From Icerya purchasi (taxonomy: Eukaryota; Arthropoda; Insecta; Hemiptera; Monophlebidae): a DNA stretch of 64,000 nt. The position numbers and the translations under genes are program-made. The first letter of the stretch is position 1. Every line of letters begins with the position of its first letter. The DNA lies in contig CM077116.1 in assembly GCA_039619475.1 (NCBI GenBank), forward strand, positions 167,417,363 through 167,481,362, in the 5' to 3' direction. Below the pieces are notes generated by a model that saw only the letters and a program-made list of their open reading frames with translations, made no database searches and was not told where the DNA came from. Below are positions 33,850 through 45,249 of the stretch, piece after piece.

Positions 33850-35300
33850 CCACCTTTGGACTTTCGTTGAATTGACCGACAGCCTACCAATTTTCAAGAG
33901 CATACAGACCATCTGTCTTTTTAGCTGTATCCTCAATAACTACACGCCTGTAAATATCTCCGGGTAATGTTTTGTTACTTACATATCATGGAGCATTAAT
34001 GTCTGTTCTTAACTTGTTATTTTGCATTCTTCGAATTATTTTAATGTTGCTTCACACACTCATCATTGAATCGTATCACCTCACGCAGGGGTATCGCGTC
34101 CCCTGCAGTATGTACACAATCATGAAAAGTACGGCCAACCGCCTTGTAAACCGTTTCCGACCATCTGGTCGGCGCATGACCTCGACCTCTACTTCCATTG
34201 ACCTTTCCTTGGACAAACAGTGTCTCCATATTTTCCACTCTGAGTACATGATCAAAATACCACAATATCCTACTGAACACGACCCAGTTGCCAATTTAAT
34301 ATTAACACATTGGTTATCTTTGCTGCCCATAGGAGAACACACAACATACGCCTCCAGCACCACATTTCAAGAGCGTTCACACGCTTTTTTGTCTGCGCTG
34401 CTTAGCGACCAAGTCTGCACACCACACGGGACCATCGAGTGAACAAGGGAATTCACTAGCGGCATCTTCACAGCTTTATTAATATAGAGTCGTCTCAGAC
34501 TCTCTTTAAACGGCTCATTACGCTTGACCTGTGCTTCATGGCGTATCTTATTTTTACATCCCCCGCTGTCTATAGAGCCGAAACATGTAATGCGGCTTAT
34601 TACTTTGATTCCCTAAATTCTACTTATCGCGTGGAGCAGCTTTCCTCTGAACGGTCGATGATTATTATTTTGATGCCGAATATATGACATTTTTCCCAAT
34701 TTTTTGTCACAAACGTGTGGTACCATCCTCATATTGGGGAGATTATAGATGTACACCCTCTCAACCGAGATACCTCCATTTCAGTTAACTTTTTGTCGTG
34801 TCTATTTATGGTGTCTTGCTCATTATGCATTCACCATAGAGGTTAAAAAAAAAAACAATGATAGGATACAACCCTGGCGCACATTTCGCACTGGATGAAA
34901 CTTTTCTGAGTAGATTACTTTATTTATCTGGACTTTTGCCAAAGTATTTTCATATAGCCGCTTGATCAGCCATACTAGATATGCTGGCGTGATCATATTC
35001 ATTAATATTGATCACATTTCAGAGTGTGCACAGTCAAAAGCTTTCTTGTAATCAAATATCAGAGTACAGCTGGGGTATTATATTCACATGTGTTTTTTCA
35101 ATAAGTAGCCTAAGATTGGGAATCTGTTCTCTTGTTCCCCTACTTTTTGTAAAACCAGCCTGCTCTGGCAGAATCTAAGTCTGCATCAAAGAACACAAGC
35201 GGTCATATATAATTCTGAGCATTGCTTATGTGAGGTATTAGTCATCCACACAACTGACAACCGTACTTCCATACCGATGTCATTCTGTCTTATTCAAATC
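33850..35300 (-). mobile_element. RTE-like LINE remnant
   Basis: Minus-strand RTE. From the right it reads LIFDYKKAFDCAHSEM (first catalytic region), then KVQINKVIYSEKFHPVRNVR followed by QGCILS. The C-terminal block at 34041-34280 reads ILWYFDHVLRVENME, VQGKVNGSRGRGHAPTRW and TFHDCVH. The YADD part lies between these in a badly decayed stretch. A simple AATC-type sequence lies at the right edge. Inactive. Confidence 0.72.
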
Positions 35301-35529
35301 AAATCAAAACAAATTAAATCATTTAATATTATCATTACTGCTACTACAAATCTACAAACATGCTGTGTAGCACAACTAGTGGAGGAAATTTATAAATTAC
35401 AATAAAAGTAATCAAAAACAATGAAAAAGAACAAAGTTTAAAGAGTAGTGTATAGTAAAATAAAAATGTAACCTAATAAAATTAAACAGCCGTAGAAAAA
35501 AAAAACAAAACAAAATACAGAAATCAAAT

Positions 35530-37110
35530 TTCAGTAACAACATAAGTGATACTCATTTCCATGCAAAATAACACATCAGTGTCACAATATAAAAGATTAT
35601 TATTCTTTTATACACTTTAAACATTATGTTGTAATGAAAATCAAACATTTTTACGGCTTATTAAATTTAATAGTTAAAGGATTTAAATGCACCACAGCCA
35701 AAAACGGTCGCTGACTAATATTGTTTTATCTTTAAAATTATTTTTGCCGACTAGTTTCATAAACTTTAAATGAGCTGTACATTAATTCTATGTCTGATAT
35801 TTTCCATCACTTTACCAAACACGCTATTATTCATGAGCTTCCAATAGTTCTTCTCAATCTCATTAGAGACCTGTTTCCACTGTAGAGTGTTCAAGTCAAT
35901 GAAAGGATTCAACCAGACCAACTGATTGAAACAAATAACTCAATGTACTCGTTGCAGCTTTAGCCCTAATGCAATTGCTTGTTTAAGCTTTCTATAATGA
36001 ATAATATAATTGTACTTATTTTCTAATGTATTAACTAATTTCACACATTTCCTAATTGATTTAGCCTCGGAGAATAGCGGTAAATCATTATGTGCTAAAT
36101 GTAAATATCCTCAAGCACATAACCGACAGCTCTATCATTAGGTCATAATATCTAATTCTAATATTTCTTTCTGATCAAGCGATCGGGAACCCCCTATAGA
36201 AAAAGGCTCACTCATAGGCCAACCATAGAGGTTATTCGCATCCAAATATGCTATAAACGAATTATCTGCACCATTTCCATCAGAATTATCATCAGTGTTA
36301 CCAGCATTATTACTATCACAATTAGATCTATTAGTAGAGTTATTGATGTAGGAATTTTCTGCCTTAGCATAACGTTTCACAAACTCACACATGCCGCCAC
36401 GTATTCCACCCTCAAAGAATAGTCGCATGTCATAATCGGTTAAGAGCTCCAATTGAACCTTTGTTAACTTTAACATTGCTTGAAAAGCTAATCCGGGGAC
36501 ACGGCATGCCAGATCCAATTTGTATATTTTATAACGGACACTTCTGAAATTTTCAAAAACATCTACAAGTAGAAGTACATCTGCCTTTAGATATATATCA
36601 CTATATTCACAGAGTGTTAGCACATTTAACGCATGCTAGTATTCTTCTTCGCCAATATGCGATTTTTTAAATGAATTATAAAAATAATGCTTTTTTGCAG
36701 GAAAACTCGTTCCCTCCAATTTTTCCCAAAACAATACATATGAATATAAGAAAACACCTTTTCTATGAAATAAAGGGAGCAAATCAAGCGATCCAATGTT
36801 TCTGATGGTATCATGAAGCGAACTATCAGACAAATAACTGACCAACTTCTGAAAGCTTGACGCCATGAAACGGGAGATTCTTAATACTGATGGATGTAAA
36901 GGCATTCAAGGACTGGTAGGATCGACGTTTGTTATTCCGAGCAGAAACGTGACCGGGAAATTCAATTTACCGTCGGCATGCTTGATTTTCACCACCGAGG
37001 CCTTTTCGATTGTGAAGGATTTAAGGTTTTCTTCGTAGTTCTAATTGTAATGATAATATCCTAATTTTATCTGACTCCTTAAGCTGCCTGAATGTCATAT
37101 TGAACTTCCA
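35530..37110 (-). mobile_element. DNA polymerase B fossil (Polinton-type), copy 2
   Basis: A decayed minus-strand protein-primed DNA polymerase. Order from the right: an N-terminal region (SFTIEKASVVKIKHADGK-like), an exonuclease-proximal block with RFMASSFQKLVSYLSD and KSHIGEEEY, EYSDIYLKADVLLLVDVFEN and GGIRGGMCEFVKRYAKA, then motif A in YLDANNLYGWPM. After stops come DLPLFSEAKSIRKC, RVH and FNQLVWLNPFIDLNT. Last is a motif-B-like NYWKLMNNSVFGKVMENI. The longest open part is 36138-36623. Between the GGIRGG block and motif A lies an Asn/Asp/Ser-rich insert of about 35 residues. Polymerases of this group belong to Polinton/Maverick elements and related integrated viruses. Multiple stops and frameshifts make it non-functional. 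No capsid, integrase or ATPase fragment was seen nearby. Confidence 0.82.
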
Positions 37111-37134
37111 TGCTACCCAAGGTCCCTATTTTAT

Positions 37135-37800
37135 ATTTGCAATTTTAGAAGAGGTACACATTCTTCATTCAAGGAAAACCTCACAGTCAACTTTTGCTGC
37201 GTTTCTGGGCACACTGGAATTCTTGGCAACACTGTCTGCGATGAAGCCGCTAAATCTATAGGACAAATTGGCAACTTGTGCCCTTGTATTCCATATGCGG
37301 ATCTCCGTTCGACAATGAAGTTATAGTTGCAATCGGATTGGAATGCACACCACACTATTATAAAGTCAATGATTTCTATGAGAGTATTACTCCAGTCCCA
37401 CTCAAGGAAGCTTGGTATTTTCCAAAGAATTTTGGCACTCAAGTATGTCGGCACATGATCACATCGTTTACTCGGTTTCGTTTAAACCACTATGTCCTAC
37501 CCGCGCATTTGCACAAAATTGGCTTGGCAAAAATCAGCACCTGTTCACTCTCGGATGATACCGATAGACTCTGGATGCAGATCACCTTTTTTCAAGAACA
37601 ATCGCGTTTATTTTCGGCCAGCGGCCTCCGTATATTTCACGTTCTCTACTTTCTTCGGTGGATCCTAATAGGTATATATTATTGTTCGTTTAATTTTATT
37701 ATAGAATATAGAATCGGGTAATAAGTTCACAATGTTACATTCGCTTCTACTGCACATGGATTGATTGGTTTCTTCCAATGTGCAATAAATTAAATTAAAT
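37135..37800 (+). mobile_element. I-group LINE 3' fragment with RNase H end
   Basis: A plus-strand LINE tail from a different family than the 41 kb copy. The end of RNase H reads VNFCCVSGHTGILGNTVCDE, then AAKSIGQIGN. After a frameshift the C-terminal domain follows (ORF 37278-37721: MITSFTRFRLNHYVLPAHLHKI, then CSLSDDTDRLW). The 3' end is AATAAATTAAATTAAATAAA-type repeats near 37785. It directly abuts the DNA polymerase fossil. Confidence 0.7.
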
Positions 37801-39984
37801 AAATAATAAATAAGTGCTAAATTTGTTGTGACATTTCCATAGTGTTGTCCTGAACTGTTTCAAGGCAATCTACATTAACAAAAACCACATAACCTCATTA
37901 CTGCCCAAAATAATTAATTATGTAACAACCTTTCCGAATAAAATAAACATGATATATTTAAAAAAATATACACTGATAAATGTATAACATTTTCTAAACG
38001 CCGGTTCAAGGCTCTCAATAAAGTTTGTTCGAATGAAATCTAATTTTCGAACAGCTACCAACCACATATGTGTATTACGAAATGTATTTTCTATGAAATT
38101 TACAAAGATTAATAATATAAAATAATTAAAAAAAGAACACACATACATTCAAAACTTTTTTTAACTAATTTAAAATGGTTAAATTATTAATTATTGAACA
38201 CTATATGCCATTTGACAATGTATTATAAGAAACGTCAAAGAAATAATAAAAAATTAACAAGTTCAGTCAAGCATGATGTTTCATGCGCTGACGATTCGGT
38301 ACGTAAGTTAACAATAACTATAATATTTATATTTACATAATATGATGAATTCAAAACAAAGGAATTTGATTTTTCTGCTGCAAAGAAGAAGAGGACTGTA
38401 ATTTTTTGCGATTTTTTGAAATTATCGCCGTCTCGAAAATTTCGTTAAGAAAATGAAATATCGTTACCGATAAATATTGATCTCTCAATCGATACATCAC
38501 ATGACCGAAAAAAAGAATATTTTTTTGAAACTTTTGAACTTTCAGCGCCCCGAGGGTCTAATTTTAAAGCCGGAAATCCGAATGTTCCAAACTAAAGAAA
38601 TATACAGGTGTGTGCATATTTTTAACCGCGTTCAAAATTGTTGGCTGTTATACTCGCTGCGCTGAGGGGACACGTCATTTTTCGCGTTTTTTTGAACTTT
38701 TCGGTAACTTTTCATAATGTTTGTACCGTATTTTTTTTTTGATTTTTCGAAAGAACTCTTGCATTTTATTTTATATTTTGAATTTCAGCTTTATAGGTTT
38801 ATCGGGTGATGAGTTATGATTTTTTAAGAATGATTTTTGAGGTCATTTTAAATATCATATTATATATTCTAGATGGCTTTCTTCCGCCCAGGGTAATCGG
38901 TTAGCTTGAAATTATAGATTGCTTTTAAGGATAATTTTAATTGTAATTTATGATCCAAATTTGAAGTTTATAAGTTCGTTCGTGAGTTATCGGATATTTT
39001 ACTTGATATTTTTGACGTTTCTGAACTATCTTATTAAGATTCCGTACATTATGTATGTGTCCAATTATAATAACGGATTTCGAGAAAACAATTATAAGTT
39101 GCATTAGCGAAATTCATCCATACGCGGTTATCAGCTGAATTTAAGTTTTAAAGAAATCTTAATATAAATGAAAGTTAAAAAATTTACAAAATCAAGGCCC
39201 TAAACAATTGCGCCAATTATTATTGTTGATTTCTGAAATTAGTTTCATACCATTCTTAAAAACAAAAAAAACATCTTCATGGGATAACTTCCGCAACAAA
39301 ATCAAAATTTTTCAATTTGAACGCGTATAATTTTTATTTTTGAGCCTTTTAAAAGTAAATTAAATAAGCGGGAAAGTAAAACCTTATCCTAAAAGTATCT
39401 AAAAGTATGTGTTTCATCAGGTGATAAATGGAGCCCGGCATAATCACAGCAGGAGTTAAAAACGATGAAAACACTACCGTTTTCTTTAATTAATTAATAA
39501 CAGTTTGCAAAATAGTAATTAATCGTTATCGCCGTAATACTTACTCGCTTCATACTGCTGCTGCCACTGCTGCTGATCGAAGAAAGAAAACAGGTAAGTT
39601 GAAAATTGACAATCTTTCGGTTTGTTTATTTTAATAATCGGGAATGTAACGACTTGCTGAAAGTTTCGCTACCATTCACAATTTCTCACTAACTAGCTGC
39701 CGTACTTTATTGCGTGTCCGGAAGACGTTGCGTGTAAATATTTTTGTGAAATAATGTACCGTTGCTGAAGCGCAATAACACATATCGTAATAGAATTCTT
39801 TGAAAAACAATTAAGTTAGCAGAAATGATCACTTTTAATCACAATTTACTTTTAATAATTAATGCTGTTAATTTTTCGAAAGAAAATCACAGGAACTAAA
39901 ATATTTCAGTCAGTTTACTTTCTCCATTATTAATCTCGCGATAACTGTTCTTCGTGATCTTCTTCAGGGTTCCTCCCCAGGCTT
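37801..39984. other. Intergenic stretch, mostly unassigned
   Basis: AT-rich DNA without a confirmed gene. At 38896-39030 is one arm of a dispersed inverted repeat. At 39550-39590 a CAG/CTG-rich patch carries splice-like sequence on both strands (GAAAACAG then GTAAGT on plus; TTCGATCAG then a 28-base segment then GTAAGT on minus). I do not call an exon. Confidence 0.4.
38896..39030. repeat. Dispersed inverted repeat, arm 1
   Basis: Matches 43380-43512 in reverse complement over about 125 bases, including TTTATGATCCAAATTTGAAG and TTTGACGTTTCTGAAC-type blocks with a few differences. Together the arms flank the 41-43 kb LINE. Confidence 0.75.
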
Positions 39985-40140
39985 ATCTTTTTTCTTTTTT
40001 TTTTGGGGCCTGTCAACCGGGGACCTTTACCCAGAAACAATTAGAATAGGAAAGAATCAATTATATCTTAATACGATCAGATATTGTTAGGAGAAAGGAA
40101 CAAATAATAGGCACAACTTTAATAGAGCTACGTTATTAGT
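39985..40140 (-). mobile_element. I-like LINE 3' UTR fragment
   Basis: The family 3' tail in reverse: oligo-T then GGCCTGTCAACCGGGGACCT and CAATTATATCTTAATACGAT, corresponding to KI-stop and GGTCCTTGGTTGACGAGCCC in other copies. Only the last codons and UTR remain. Confidence 0.6.
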
Positions 40141-41130
40141 GTTGTTTCTTTTTAAACTCATCCTTATTTTTTGACAGTGACATCCTGCTTTTTTTATTTT
40201 CCCACAATAGTGTAGTGACTAATGGAGCCATTAATTCGCTTATCATTGCGCTGAAATATTATTTACTATCAATTCACCGTATTACCTGTAATGAATAACA
40301 AAACAAAACACATCAACAACAAATAATAACAGTAACAATCAGAAACTCTGGCTGAAAAACCGCAGTTACAGCCCAGAGGACCAATTTCCCTCGACTGATA
40401 TTCACTGGTTTAGAGTATGAAACCATTTGAACTCATGATCTTATGTATTTTTACTTGCTCCTTAAATACCAGATAGGAAAGGTCGAGCAGAACGGTTTTC
40501 GTCACAATGAACACGATGAAAATCGGCTAGGTTATTTTGTTTCCTAATGGTACATTCAGAAAAAGAATGACTACCAGAACAAAAAAAGTGGATAGGTTTG
40601 CTTCGGCATGAAGAATTGTAGTAGTCGAATCGGAGATCATTCCGGCAAAGTTAATGTCCACGAATAACTGGCTGAAACTTGACGCGTTAGGCATTGCAGA
40701 AATTGACAGAAGACGGAAGAATTGAGCCTAAAAATTTAATTGCGATAACAAGAATCGGGACAAAAGACTTTTCAGAAATACATTTGTGTAGCCTTCGTAT
40801 ATTTGAAATTCTCAGAGGAGCGGTTTAAGAGAAGTTCATCGATGAACAAATTAGTTGAAATAAAACGAACCATGTCGAAACGGAATAATAACGATTACGA
40901 AACAAATGATCGTATTTTAAATCCTTCACTGGACTTTGTAACAAAACTGGAACTGATTAGCAGCAGAAGTTGAGGAAAGATTGTGCTTAATAAAGTTCTT
41001 TCTTAAATGATTATGAACCGTTAACTTTTTTATGGAACATTTTAGCCGAAAAAACGGGTAAATTTGATTTTATTTTCTATATTTTCGGCTAAAACCACAA
41101 TTTGCTTTTCAAAGTTATCCGAAAATAGTG
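40141..41130. other. Intergenic stretch without recognisable feature
   Basis: AT-rich sequence with no ORF, repeat or signal that I recognise. Confidence 0.45.
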
Positions 41131-41134
41131 ATAC

Positions 41135-43143
41135 AGTATTAATCGTACTATTCTCCTGTCTTCTACTTCGTTCGAGGTTACAAGAGTTGTTTCACGTGGT
41201 CTTCCACAAGGATCCTGCTTTAGTCCTACTCTTTTTAATATTTATACTATTTCTGTTGCTTCTCTTTCTATGAACTCCTCTTCCTTATTTTTTGCCGATG
41301 ACATTCTTCTCTTTTCCTCATCCCGTGATATCGTAGATGCTAACGAAAGTGTTAATTCGTCTCTAGCTACTTTGGAACAATCTCCTTCCTCTTTGAACCT
41401 TTCTATTTCCCCTTTAAAATCCTCTTGTATTGTCTTTTCTCTTCGTCCTTTTAATCACGCTTTAGTCTCTGTATCCTTAAACTCCAATCTTATCCCTCGT
41501 AGGGAATGCTTCTGCTATCTCGGTGTATTTCTCAACAGTCGTCTCTCCTTTTATGAACATATTAATTTCCTTTCCTCTTCTGCCCTTAAAAGACTAAACT
41601 TACTGAAAGCTCTTTCTCCAACAAAATGGGGAGGCGATCATTTTCTCCTTATTTCCTTGTACAATTCGATTATCCGTTCCAAATTCGACTACTGTTCCTT
41701 TATCTATGGCTCTGCCTCAAAATCACTTCTTTCCAAGCTAGATATAATTCAAAATTTTTGTATTCGTCTTTGCCTTGGTGTTCTTAGATCTTCTCGAGTA
41801 CCAGCAGTTCTCGCTGATTCTAACTCGCCTCCCCTTTTCATTCGCAGATCCTATTTAGGTTATCGTTTCTTGTGTAAACGCTTACCGTTATCATCCTCCA
41901 AACTTATTCCTTCATATCTTTCTATTCTGCAAAACTGGCGTTTTACTCCCAAGAAAATTCCTATTCTAGCCCACATTGCTTTGCGGCTAAATTCCTTTTT
42001 ATCCTGCACAATTTCTTATAACAATCTCCCTTACTTTTCTTTCAATTTTGCAGATCTCTCCAATCCTCCCAATGTATTCTACTTTCCTTTTTCCTCCAAA
42101 TTCCTTTCCTATCTAACAGTTATACAGGAATTCCATAGTTATATCGAATCCCGTTTTCCTTCCCATATTGCTATTTATACGGATGGTTCGAAGGGGCCTA
42201 ATGGAGTTGGAGCTTCTTTCATCATTCCGAGCATTAATTTCTCTGAATCTTTTCGTCCCCCTTCCTTTTGTACTATCTTTACGGCCGAGTTAATGGCCAT
42301 TTTACGTGCCATAATACATATTTCCTCACATCGTTCTTCTTCTAAATTTTTAATTATCTCCGACTCCATGTGTGCTCTTAAAGCTATTTCCTCTCATTTC
42401 CCCTCTCACTCCTCTGACCTTTTCATCCTCCGTATTCGCTCTCTCATTCACACTCTCTTCTCACTTCACGCTATCCGCATTGAAATGCTCTGGGTCCCCA
42501 GTCATATGGGGATAGAGGGTAACGAAATGGCAGATTCCTTGGCTCAGATTGCTGTATCCTCCCACTTTTTTTTCTCTAAAATTCCCGTTTCGAATTTACT
42601 CCCATTGTGCAAAAAGTTTCATGTTAGATTTTGGTCAGATTTTTACGCTTCCTCCTTTTCTAATCATCCTTCCTTTTATTTTTCCATCCAACATAATCTT
42701 CCCACGCGGCCTTGGTTTTACGATTTTCCTTCGCTTCACCGCTCCGTTATTGTCCCTATTATCCGTTTACGTCTGAATCATACTCTTCTTCCTTCCTCAC
42801 GTTTTTGTTTTCATCTCGCTCTTTCCCCTTATTGCCCTCTTCATCCTGACGACGAAGCCGTCTGTGATCCTGACCATATCCTCTTTGAATGTCCATCCCT
42901 CGTGAACGAACGTACCTCTTTGTATTCCAATCTGCTGTCACTCAAACTCCCTACTCCTTATTGTGCCTCGTATATCTTATCGTTTCCGTCGATCTCAGTT
43001 GTTCCTATCCTCAGTTCCTTTATCTTATCAATAGCTGACCGAATCTACATTTAACTGATCCTTCTCCTTCCTTTCGTTTCTGGGCAAAGATCCTTTGTTG
43101 ATATGCCCAAAGGGGGGTTAAAAAAAAAAAAAAAAAAAAAAAA
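41135..43143 (+). mobile_element. I-like LINE, 5'-truncated, intact RT/RNase H end
   Basis: The best copy of the pyrimidine-rich I-like family. The element opens inside the RT domain (VVSRGLPQGSCFSPTLFNIY, readable from about 41175 in the frame of the long ORF). It carries the ORF described next, then the family 3' UTR (CAAAGATCCTTTGTTGATAT, GCCCAAAGGGGG) and a poly(A) run at about 43118-43143. Eight or more shorter tails of the family occur in the window in both orientations. Confidence 0.87.
41270..43054 (+). CDS. RT C-terminal half plus RNase H of the I-like LINE
   Basis: A 594-residue open frame. The catalytic FFADDILLFSS box lies at about 7-17, CFCYLGVFLNSRLSF at 80-94, and a thumb region with FDYCSFIYGSASKSLLSKLD at about 138-157. 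The RNase H domain spans about 300-430: YTDGSKGPNGVG (first Asp), FTAELMAILRAI (Glu), ISDSMCALKAI (Asp) and VPSHMGIEGNEMADSLA (His and last Asp), so all catalytic positions are kept. The C-terminal zinc-like region has CPLHPDD and DPDHILFECPSL, then YILSFPSISVVP and an ISIADRIYI-type end at the stop. RNase H after RT is characteristic of the I group. The frame continues upstream of the listed Met, so that Met is not a native start. Confidence 0.88.
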   Translation: MNSSSLFFADDILLFSSSRDIVDANESVNSSLATLEQSPSSLNLSISPLKSSCIVFSLRPFNHALVSVSLNSNLIPRRECFCYLGVFLNSRLSFYEHINFLSSSALKRLNLLKALSPTKWGGDHFLLISLYNSIIRSKFDYCSFIYGSASKSLLSKLDIIQNFCIRLCLGVLRSSRVPAVLADSNSPPLFIRRSYLGYRFLCKRLPLSSSKLIPSYLSILQNWRFTPKKIPILAHIALRLNSFLSCTISYNNLPYFSFNFADLSNPPNVFYFPFSSKFLSYLTVIQEFHSYIESRFPSHIAIYTDGSKGPNGVGASFIIPSINFSESFRPPSFCTIFTAELMAILRAIIHISSHRSSSKFLIISDSMCALKAISSHFPSHSSDLFILRIRSLIHTLFSLHAIRIEMLWVPSHMGIEGNEMADSLAQIAVSSHFFFSKIPVSNLLPLCKKFHVRFWSDFYASSFSNHPSFYFSIQHNLPTRPWFYDFPSLHRSVIVPIIRLRLNHTLLPSSRFCFHLALSPYCPLHPDDEAVCDPDHILFECPSLVNERTSLYSNLLSLKLPTPYCASYILSFPSISVVPILSSFILSIADRIYI

Positions 43144-43379
43144 GCTTTAGAAGTATTGTTAGACTTAATGGAAATATCCACGTCGATAGTTTTATTAACA
43201 TTGTCTATCAAAACAATGTTGTCTTAGAAGTAAATAAATTGGACGAAACAGTTTTATTAATTTTGTTAGTCTACCTGTTTGGCAGAATTTTTTCCCCCTC
43301 TATTCGCAGTAACTTTGGGGAAGGTTGTTTATTTAATTTACAATGTTACCTGTAACATAATGTACGTAATCCTAATAAG

Positions 43380-43512
43380 ATGGTTCAGAAACGACAAAAA
43401 TATCAAATAAAAATCAATAACTCACGAATGGTTTGACTTATAAACTTCAAATTTGGATCATAAATTACAAATTATCCTTAAAAACAATCGATAACTTCAA
43501 ACTACCCGATTA
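43380..43512. repeat. Dispersed inverted repeat, arm 2
   Basis: The reverse complement counterpart of 38896-39030. It lies between the poly(A) tail of the I-like LINE and an R1-like LINE fragment. Confidence 0.75.
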
Positions 43513-44100
43513 TTATTCTGTTCTTGGACCCAAATTCTGGAATATATTATATTCCCATGTACATCAGACGAGTTCAGCTCATTAATTAATCTTCATTGTG
43601 AACTAATCTCTTACGCCGACGACTTGTGTATTCAATTTCCTGTTCATAAGCATTATGATTTAAAAATTATTAAGGTTGTTTGCAACTACCTATAAAACGT
43701 CGTTAATGATCTTGGTCTCTATTTTTCTGTTCCCAAATGTCAATTTATTGTATTTGGCGAGCAGGAAATAGTAGATAAGGTTAAACGGCTTGCTCTCATA
43801 GCTAATGAATCGATTTCCCATACAAAACAATTGAAATACTTAGGTATCTTAATTGATGACAAACTTACATTTATTCCCCATGTCAAATATATACAGAAAA
43901 AATATGATGATATTTATTATAAACTCAAAAAGCTCCAACCGAATATATATGGTCTGAAGTATAGGGAGAGGGACATAAGGGTCTCCTGGAGCCTCTGTAT
44001 AGATACGGCTCGGAAATTTATATTAATAAGAGATCGATCGCTGATGTTAACAAACGTACCAAGAATGCTTCCGAACTAGCAGAATGTGCCTTGTGTGGAG
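43513..44100 (+). mobile_element. R1/Jockey-like LINE fragment
   Basis: A plus-strand RT segment: SVLGPKFWNI, then LISYADDLCIQFPVHKHYD with the catalytic Asp pair, then LGLYFSVPKCQFIVFG and KQLKYLGILIDDKLTFIPHV (ORF 43831-44079 carries the last part). Frameshifts and stops separate the blocks. A short Cys-rich segment (CALCGED) follows at about 44077. Confidence 0.65.
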
Positions 44101-44178
44101 AAGATCGCGTAGTAAGTTTGGGGGATGTTCAGTTTACAAACAGCAGACTAAATTTTATTACACACATCCTTTTCTCAA

Positions 44179-44523
44179 ATGCACATAAATAGCTATAATT
44201 ACCGCAATGGAGATCATTCAGGGTTTCCAGCAAATATAGACAGTCGATCATATGCAAATATAGCTAAAATTAATAGTTCAAGCTACCAAAAAAGATCGAC
44301 CTTTACCAATTATATCGAAAGAAACGGTGTTATTAAAGATGGTAATCTTACGGCGAATACCAATAACAACAAAAATAATTATACAGCCATTGGAAGTAAT
44401 GACAAAAATAATAACAATGAAGACATTTCATTAATTTTAACCACATTTTTGAATGAATTCAAATCTTTATTAAATCTGTTAATATCACTACTAACTAAAG
44501 TCATTCACAAAATTTTATCATAA
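44179..44523 (+). mobile_element. LINE ORF1 (gag-like) C-terminal fragment
   Basis: An open frame with RSYANIAKIN and a terminal segment ISLILTTFLNEFKSLLNLL then ISLLTKVIHKIL. This closely resembles the end of ORF1 proteins in Jockey-group LINEs, where a SYA block and a helical tail precede ORF2. The Asn/Lys-rich middle is low complexity. It is probably the ORF1 of the element whose endonuclease reappears at 45.25 kb, past an inserted RTE. Confidence 0.55.
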
Positions 44524-44559
44524 TGATACAAAATGTAAGAACAGTCACTCACCATTCAC

Positions 44560-45215
44560 TCGTGATCATGTTCTTCTCTTCTTCTTTCAGTGACATGACC
44601 GTTCTCGATCTTAGACTCGTCCAATGGCAAGCTTCATTAATTCTTTATAAGCTCTCCTATCCTTTGCTGTGTGGAATAGTTCTTCAACACTCCAACCTGT
44701 CCATGTCTGTAGGTTTTTGAACCAAGATAATCTTGTTCATCCAACTCTTCTTTTTCCTTCGACCTTTCCCATCAATATATTCTGTAGTAATGTGTATTTC
44801 CGCCCATGCATTACATGACCAATGTATTCCATTTTTCTTCGTTTGACAGTGTCGATCTGCTCCTTTTCGTTTCTCATCGTCTGTAGTACCTCAGCGTTTG
44901 TCTTCTTTTTGGGTCCACGGGATCCTGAGTAAGCGTCTATAACATCAAAACTCGAAGGCTTCTAATCTATGAAGTGTTCTAAACGTCAATGACCACGTTT
45001 CAACGCCATATAGTAATACTGATCAGACGTAGCATTTCAGAATTCTGAATCTTAAATCAAGGTCCCATCTCATTTTCATGGAGGCAAAACGCGCTTAATC
45101 AATGCAACACCTAATTTATCCGTCCGGGTCACCATATTTATTAATCCAGGTACCGCGGTATTTGTATTTATCGACTTCTTCTGATCTGCCATATGGAACG
45201 CAAATGGTATAACAC
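44560..45215 (-). mobile_element. RTE-like LINE 3' fragment
   Basis: Minus strand: VDKYKYRGTWINKYG, then LLYGVETWSLTFRTLHRLEA, CYRRLLRIPW and a KGRRKKKSWMN block. This is the C-terminal domain of RTE-type ORF2. It lies between the ORF1 piece and the endonuclease of a plus-strand Jockey-like LINE, so it probably inserted there. Confidence 0.65.
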
Positions 45216-45249
45216 AAAAAAAACGAACTACTCATTTTTCTGCAGGAGC

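Noticed and set aside
33972..34442. 156-codon plus-strand open frame
   Set aside because: It is antisense to the RTE C-terminal domain, whose conserved GRGHAPTRW-type block is on the minus strand.
37918..38148. Minus-strand 76-codon frame as a further legumain exon
   Set aside because: No match to any legumain block in any frame and no acceptor/donor pair around it.
42175..42941. Minus-strand frames inside the I-like LINE
   Set aside because: Antisense shadows of the 594-codon RT/RNase H frame, charged-residue-rich because the sense strand is pyrimidine-rich.
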